Origin: Anaerovorax odorimutans
GTDB taxonomy: Bacteria > Bacillota > Clostridia > Peptostreptococcales > Anaerovoracaceae
Length of the DNA stretch: 64,000 nt
Direction: 5' to 3'
Assembly (NCBI RefSeq): GCF_024459955.1
Contig: NZ_JANFXK010000006.1
Location: forward strand, 62,001-126,000
Part shown: positions 59,878 to 64,000 of the stretch, piece by piece
Layout: each line of letters starts with the position of its first letter
Numbering within the stretch: the first letter of the stretch is position 1
The notes under the pieces: generated by a model
Seen by the model: the letters and a program-made list of their open reading frames with translations, nothing else
Database searches by the model: none
What the model was told of the DNA's origin: nothing
Made by a program: the position numbers and the translations under genes

Positions 59878-60045
59878 CCTTGGGGAAACCTTGAATTTCC
59901 AACTGTCTCCGCCGCGATACCGGATATAAGAAAACCTTGAATTTTCCGTATATTTTTTACCCTCTTGCAAAAACCTTGCCAATAAAGTAAAATGTGATTC
60001 ATGCGCCTGATAGCGATAGAATAGATACAGAAAGGAAATAAGGAC

Positions 60046-60942
60046 ATGAATGTAAAAAAAGTATTTGTGGTAGGTGCCGGTTTTATGGGGTCCGGTATCG
60101 TTGAGAATGTGGCAAGCAAAGGGTTAGAGGCTGTTGCTTACGATATTTCCCAACAGCAGCTTGAAAGAAGCAAAAAAGGGATTGTGAGGAATCTGGACAA
60201 ACAGGTTAAAAAAGGCAAGCTATCCCAGGAGGATAAGGACGCCATCCTTTCCAGAATCCAATATGTTACCGACATGTCTGAATGCAAAGACGCGGATGTC
60301 GTTATCGAGGCGGTAGCAGAGAATAAGGACATTAAAGTCAGCATCATGAAGGAAGTCGAAAAGTATGCGAGGGAAGACGCGGTCATCGCCAGCAATACCT
60401 CTTCCATCTCCATTACCACTCTGGGCAGTGTATTTGAGGATCCGGAACGTTTTGTCGGCATGCACTTTTTCAGCCCGGTGCCGAGAATTCCGCTCATGGA
60501 AATCGTCAGAGGCTACCAGACCGGTCAGCGGGCCATCGCCATTGCCAGCGAGCTGGGCGAATACCTGGGCAAGACCTGCATTCTGGCTCAGGACGAAGCC
60601 GGATTTATCGTCAACAGAATGCTCATCCCCATGCTCAATGAAGCCTGCATTCTGGTAGAAAGAAAAATCGGAACCATTGAGGAAATCGACATGGGAATGA
60701 AAAAGGGTCTCAACCATCCGATGGGGCCGCTGGAACTGATGGATATGATCGGTATCGATGTAGAGCTGGCCGTAATGGAAGTTCTGCACGAAGAGATCGG
60801 CGATCCGAAATACAGACCTGCCGTATCTTTGAGAAGAATGGTAGACTCCGGATTTCTGGGAAGAAAGACCAATGTGGGATTCTACGTTTACAATGAGGAC
60901 GGCACAAAATATCCCAATCCGAAACTATTGGAACTGAGATAA
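60046..60942 (+). CDS. 3-hydroxyacyl-CoA dehydrogenase (3-hydroxybutyryl-CoA type)
   Basis: A 298-residue NAD-binding enzyme: VFVVGAGFMGSGIVENVASK (Rossmann loop), SNTSSISITTLG, and GMHFFSPVPRIPLMEIVRGY with the catalytic His. It continues with AGFIVNRMLIPMLNEA and ends with GRKTNVGFYVY. The length equals that of clostridial Hbd, which reduces acetoacetyl-CoA in butyrate formation. Here it stands alone without crt, bcd or thl, so it may serve amino-acid fermentation instead. It has its own leader and terminator. Three direct repeats of AAACCTTG lie upstream at 59886-59977. Confidence 0.92.
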   Translation: MNVKKVFVVGAGFMGSGIVENVASKGLEAVAYDISQQQLERSKKGIVRNLDKQVKKGKLSQEDKDAILSRIQYVTDMSECKDADVVIEAVAENKDIKVSIMKEVEKYAREDAVIASNTSSISITTLGSVFEDPERFVGMHFFSPVPRIPLMEIVRGYQTGQRAIAIASELGEYLGKTCILAQDEAGFIVNRMLIPMLNEACILVERKIGTIEEIDMGMKKGLNHPMGPLELMDMIGIDVELAVMEVLHEEIGDPKYRPAVSLRRMVDSGFLGRKTNVGFYVYNEDGTKYPNPKLLELR

Positions 60943-60953
60943 AACGACAAGAT

Positions 60954-61005
60954 AAGAAAGCCTGCTTTTTACAGAATTGGATTCTGCAAAAGGGCAGGCT
61001 TTCTT
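60954..61005 (+). terminator. Hairpin terminator after 3-hydroxyacyl-CoA dehydrogenase gene
   Basis: AAGAAAGCCTGC pairs with GCAGGCTTTCTT, with an inner CAGAAT/ATTCTG hairpin. A T-rich stretch follows. Confidence 0.88.
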
Positions 61006-61007
61006 TG

Positions 61008-61036
61008 TTGTCCAAACATATAAAAAATGATATACT
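61008..61036 (+). promoter_or_regulatory. Promoter of xpaC-telA operon
   Basis: TTGTCC (61008-61013) is 17 bp from TATACT (61031-61036), 40 bp before the ATG at 61077. It follows the upstream terminator directly. Confidence 0.6.
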
Positions 61037-61076
61037 TGACAAAGACAGCCGTGCGAAAGCAAGGAGGGGAGGGTAT

Positions 61077-62366
61077 ATGGACTTAAAAGATTTTACGGAT
61101 TTGGGAAATGATATTGGCAGACGGGTAAACGATGCCATTAATAATATGAATTTCGATCAGCTGAACCGGGATATCCGGGATAAGGTGGACCAGGCTTTTT
61201 ATGGGGGACCGACGGCAGGAACAGGCAGCAGCGGATTTGGCGGTATCAACGGTAAGCTGTATCGCGGACCGGAAACAGACGGTCCGGTGAAGGACAGCGG
61301 GCCGAATGCGTCGACAGCGGGCAGTGCCGCGGACTTTCGGCTGTACCGGGAAAATTCAGGATCTCCTGCTATGGAGAATGCTGCGGGATTTCCTGTTCTG
61401 AGAAAGCTTCCGGGGCGGGTATCGGGCGTACTGATGATGGTGATCGGCTGCGCTCTGGCAGGAGGCTGCGGAATCGCGGCGATTGTGCTGGGAATCCTCA
61501 GCGCTACCATGAGTTCAGTAGGCAGCGTGCCTGCCGGTATTCTGGGTGCTGCCGCAGGCGGCTTTGCGCCGCTGTTTCTTGCGGGACTTGTTATAGCGAT
61601 CGTGGGAACAAAGAAATATGGCCTGACAAACAGATTCAAAAAATATGTTTCCCTCATGAAGGGACAGGCTTTCTGTTCAATCAGGGATCTGGCGGCGAAA
61701 TCCGGCAGGAGCGTCAAGTTTGTCTGCAGGGACCTTCAGAAAATGATTGATAAGGGCTTTTTCCCGGAAGGCCACATCGACGATCAGAAAACCTGCTTTA
61801 TCGGCACAAACGAACTTTATCGCCAGTATGCTCTGGCAAGGGACAGCGCTGCTGAAAGCGCGAAAGCGGCGGCAGAAAGGGAAAAAGAGCAGCGGACAGC
61901 CGCAGCCTCTGGAGAAACCGACGCGCAGCTGGAACAGGTCATTGCCGAAGGCCAGGACTACATCAAGTCCATCCGGGAAGCCAATGACGCTATCTATAAC
62001 CCTGACATTTCACAGAAGCTTTACCGCATGGAAAGCATCGTAAAAAAGATCTTTGCTTATGTGAGGGAAAATCCTGAGCAGGTGGGACAGCTGAGAAAGT
62101 TCATGAGCTATTATATGCCGACCACGGAAAAGCTGGTGAACGCTTACCGGGAAATGGATGAACAGACGATACAGGGTGAAAATATAACAAAGGCGAAGGG
62201 TGAGATCGCAAGGACCCTGGACACGATCAATGAAGCGTATGAAAAGCTCTACGACAGCATGTATGTTGATGTGGCTATGGACGTTTCCAGCGATATCGCA
62301 GTACTCAAAACACTCTTCGCCCAGGAGGGGCTTGCAGGAGATGAAATTAACGGAGGTAAAAAATAA
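61077..62366 (+). CDS. XpaC-like 5-bromo-4-chloroindolyl phosphate hydrolysis family protein
   Basis: A 429-residue membrane protein. The N-terminal region (1-110) is polar; two helices follow (SGVLMMVIGCALAGGCGIAA and AAAGGFAPLFLAGLVIAIVG). A winged-helix-like stretch (IRDLAAKSGRSVKFVCRDLQ) leads to the XpaC domain (YNPDISQKLYRMESIVKKIF, FMSYYMPTTEKLVNAYREMD). The family name comes from a Bacillus screen; the enzyme activity is doubtful. The start at 61077 has AAGGAGGGGAGGG. It overlaps telA by 1 bp, a pairing conserved in Firmicutes and linked to resistance to toxic anions and envelope stress. Confidence 0.88.
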   Translation: MDLKDFTDLGNDIGRRVNDAINNMNFDQLNRDIRDKVDQAFYGGPTAGTGSSGFGGINGKLYRGPETDGPVKDSGPNASTAGSAADFRLYRENSGSPAMENAAGFPVLRKLPGRVSGVLMMVIGCALAGGCGIAAIVLGILSATMSSVGSVPAGILGAAAGGFAPLFLAGLVIAIVGTKKYGLTNRFKKYVSLMKGQAFCSIRDLAAKSGRSVKFVCRDLQKMIDKGFFPEGHIDDQKTCFIGTNELYRQYALARDSAAESAKAAAEREKEQRTAAASGETDAQLEQVIAEGQDYIKSIREANDAIYNPDISQKLYRMESIVKKIFAYVRENPEQVGQLRKFMSYYMPTTEKLVNAYREMDEQTIQGENITKAKGEIARTLDTINEAYEKLYDSMYVDVAMDVSSDIAVLKTLFAQEGLAGDEINGGKK

Positions 62367-63508
62367 TGAGTGATTTCAATACGGATTTCAATCTGGGGGA
62401 CGCGCCGAAGATGGAACCGGTCAAAACCGAAACCGAGACACCGGCAGCACCCAATACGCTGACCGTTCAGGAGGAGCTGGCGCAATATCCTTTGAGTGAT
62501 ACGGAGAAAGAACAGGTTGAGGCTTTCGTTGAGAGGATCGATCTTTACGACAGTCAGACCGTGCTGCAGTACGCATCGGGAACGCAGAAACAGATTGCGG
62601 ATTTCTCGGAGCAGGCGTTGGACAATGTGAAGACAAAGGATTTCGGTGAAGTGGGCGAAACCCTTACACGGGTCATCGGGGAGCTGAAAAATTTTGACGC
62701 GCAGGAGGAACAGAAGGGCATCTTCGGGTTTTTCAAAAAGAGCGCCAATAAGGTGGCCGCCCTCAAGACCAGATATGAAAAAGCGGAGACAAACATCGAG
62801 AACATCTGTAAGGTGCTGGAAGGACATCAGATTCAGCTGATGAAGGATTCAGCCATGCTGGATCAGATGTACGATATGAATCAGGATTATTTCAAACAGC
62901 TGACCATGTATATCATTGCCGGCAAAAAGAAGCTGGAGCATGCCAAGAACGTGGAGCTGCCGCAGATGTTGGAAAAGGCCAAGGCTTCCGGCCGCGGTGA
63001 GGACATGAACGCAGCCAACGATTACGCATCGCTGATCGCCCGTTTTGAGAAAAAGATTTATGACCTGGAGCTGACCAGAACCATAGCACTGCAGACCGGT
63101 CCGCAGATCCGACTGATCCAGAACAACGACGTGCTCATGTCGGAAAAGATTCAGTCCATGCTGGTAAATACGGTACCGCTGTGGAAGAGTCAGATGGTTA
63201 TCGCTCTGGGAATCGAACATTCCAACAAGGCGGCTCAGGCGCAGAAGGCAGTGGCCGATATGACCAATGAGCTTTTAACCAAGAACGCAGAAACGCTGAA
63301 AAGCGCCACCGTGGAAACCGCCCGTCAGATGGAGCGGGGCGTGGTGGATGTGGAAACGCTGGAGCATACCAATGAACTCCTCATTTCTACCATTGACGAA
63401 GTGATGCAGATTCAGGAAGAGGGCAGACAAAAGAGAGAAAGTGCCGAAGCCGCGCTCATAAAAATGGAGAACGAGCTGAAACAAAAACTGATGCAGATCA
63501 ATGGATAA
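62366..63508 (+). CDS. Toxic anion resistance protein (TelA/KlaA family)
   Basis: A 380-residue, mostly helical cytoplasmic protein of the TelA family: LSDTEKEQVEAFVERIDLYD, KGIFGFFKKSANKVAALKTR, YKQL-type helices and the conserved GPQIRLIQNNDVLMSEKIQS followed by VPLWKSQMVIALG. Members confer tellurite resistance on plasmids and occur with XpaC on chromosomes; the mechanism is unknown. The acidic N-terminal tail (1-35) is typical. The ATG shares a base with the stop codon of xpaC, so translation is coupled. It is convergent with a sigma-54 activator gene. Confidence 0.92.
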   Translation: MSDFNTDFNLGDAPKMEPVKTETETPAAPNTLTVQEELAQYPLSDTEKEQVEAFVERIDLYDSQTVLQYASGTQKQIADFSEQALDNVKTKDFGEVGETLTRVIGELKNFDAQEEQKGIFGFFKKSANKVAALKTRYEKAETNIENICKVLEGHQIQLMKDSAMLDQMYDMNQDYFKQLTMYIIAGKKKLEHAKNVELPQMLEKAKASGRGEDMNAANDYASLIARFEKKIYDLELTRTIALQTGPQIRLIQNNDVLMSEKIQSMLVNTVPLWKSQMVIALGIEHSNKAAQAQKAVADMTNELLTKNAETLKSATVETARQMERGVVDVETLEHTNELLISTIDEVMQIQEEGRQKRESAEAALIKMENELKQKLMQING

Positions 63509-63556
63509 AGTTGTTAGTGTGAATTGGAATGCACCGCGAATTCCATCATGCTGCAG

Positions 63557-64000
63557 TCAAATTCCGTATTTCCGCAGTTTGCGTGAAACTGTAGATTGAT
63601 TAATTTTCAGGTGTTTTCCGATTTCAGTTGTCGACTTGTAGAGCCTCTTGGCTTCAGTGAATATTTGTTTATCGATCTCCTCAAAAACTTCTTTATAACT
63701 GCGGTTTTTTAGTTTGAAATCCATTTTAGAATTGTGATCTATATTAAAATCAATAATTTCATATAGATCACTCAGTGTAATGTTTTTTTTGTCAGAGAAC
63801 AGGATTAAGCGCTCTATGAGATTTTCCAGTTCTCTGACATTTCCCTTTAATTCAAGACCTGAGAGAAATACAAGCGCTTCGCTGCTGATTTCTTTTTTCA
63901 GCTGATAAGTCTCATTAAATTTCTGCCTGAAGGTTTCTACCAGCAGAGGAATGTCTTCCGGGCGTTCCCTCAGCGGCGGAATTGTCAATTCCAATACATT
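63557..64000 (-). CDS. Sigma-54-dependent activator, C-terminal part (5' truncated by window)
   Basis: The frame continues off the right edge of the window; about 147 residues are visible on the minus strand. They begin in the AAA+ domain (NVLELTIPPLRERPEDIPLL), continue with LKGNVRELENLIERLILFSD (WPGNVREL-like, the usual W replaced by L-K) and end in a helix-turn-helix (IGKHLKINQSTVSRKLRKYGI) of the same type as the regulators at both other positions. It has no visible target in the window; the xpaC-telA operon is convergent with it. The family call is secure. Confidence 0.93.
   Translation of the reverse strand, partial: NVLELTIPPLRERPEDIPLLVETFRQKFNETYQLKKEISSEALVFLSGLELKGNVRELENLIERLILFSDKKNITLSDLYEIIDFNIDHNSKMDFKLKNRSYKEVFEEIDKQIFTEAKRLYKSTTEIGKHLKINQSTVSRKLRKYGI

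Noticed and set aside
59967-59986. Sigma-54-like match TGGCAAG-GTTT-TTGCA on the minus strand
   Set aside because: It points into the 3' end of a convergent gene with no minus-strand gene downstream; taken as a chance match and a reminder that the motif alone is weak evidence.

Overview
The window looks like a chromosomal segment of a strictly anaerobic, amino-acid-fermenting member of the Clostridia. The evidence is a selenocysteine-containing glycine/sarcosine/betaine-type reductase component B, a selenium-supply cluster, a FabK-type fatty-acid operon, AddB, MurT/GatD, an XpaC/TelA pair, PadR-, LysR- and NtrC-type regulators and strong AGGAGG ribosome binding sites. The gene content resembles Anaerovoracaceae/Peptostreptococcales-like gut or sludge bacteria; this placement is inference from content only. 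No rRNA, tRNA, CRISPR array, phage or intact insertion sequence was seen.

Layout. 1-5000: the end of a sigma-54 activator, a Kal-like hotdog enzyme divergent from a LysR regulator of the selenium-associated type, and a leftward YkvI-like transporter/amidohydrolase operon. 5000-15000: a sigma-54 activator with a sigma-54-type promoter on each side (leftward to the amidohydrolase, rightward to the reductase genes). The rightward cluster encodes the pyruvoyl subunit and the Sec-containing subunit of a component B, an APC transporter, and then a selenium module: a YedF C-terminal half, DUF3343, a Sec-containing SelD, the YedE transporter, a TusA-like YedF N-terminal half and a second DUF3343. Both in-frame TGA codons are followed by a bSECIS-like hairpin. 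15000-31000: small accessory genes (acetyltransferases, flavodoxin, cupin, AlkD-like, a 25-residue membrane peptide, Hsp20 with a CIRCE-like operator), a second amidohydrolase/APC/DUF3237 operon with an AraC regulator, a PadR/HAAS operon, a PpaX-like phosphatase, an ABC-F protein and an orphan antitoxin.

31000-42400: a fab operon (fabH-fabK-fabD-fabG-fabF-fabZ) behind a FabT-like palindrome. It ends in an unusual fusion of a MarR/FabT-like DNA-binding domain to a FabK/nitronate-monooxygenase-like flavin domain and runs on into addB and a ferredoxin-nitroreductase. 43000-46200: a GPH-type transporter with a third amidohydrolase. 46300-53000: a cell-envelope region with a two-component system (11-bp direct-repeat boxes), a VanY-like carboxypeptidase and murT-gatD. 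53000-58600: a LysR-controlled group of lipoproteins (flavodoxin, two cyclophilin-like), a DUF4405 membrane protein and an Fe-S aldo/keto reductase. 58700-64000: a secreted FN3-glucosaminidase, 3-hydroxyacyl-CoA dehydrogenase, XpaC/TelA and another truncated sigma-54 activator.

Intergenic regions carry two families of dispersed non-coding repeats. Type 1 is about 320-390 bp with four copies. Type 2 is about 160 bp, with two copies and a fragment, and has terminal inverted repeats beginning CGGTAACTT. A 36-bp-periodic array of alternating 12-bp sites lies upstream of the central sigma-54 activator.
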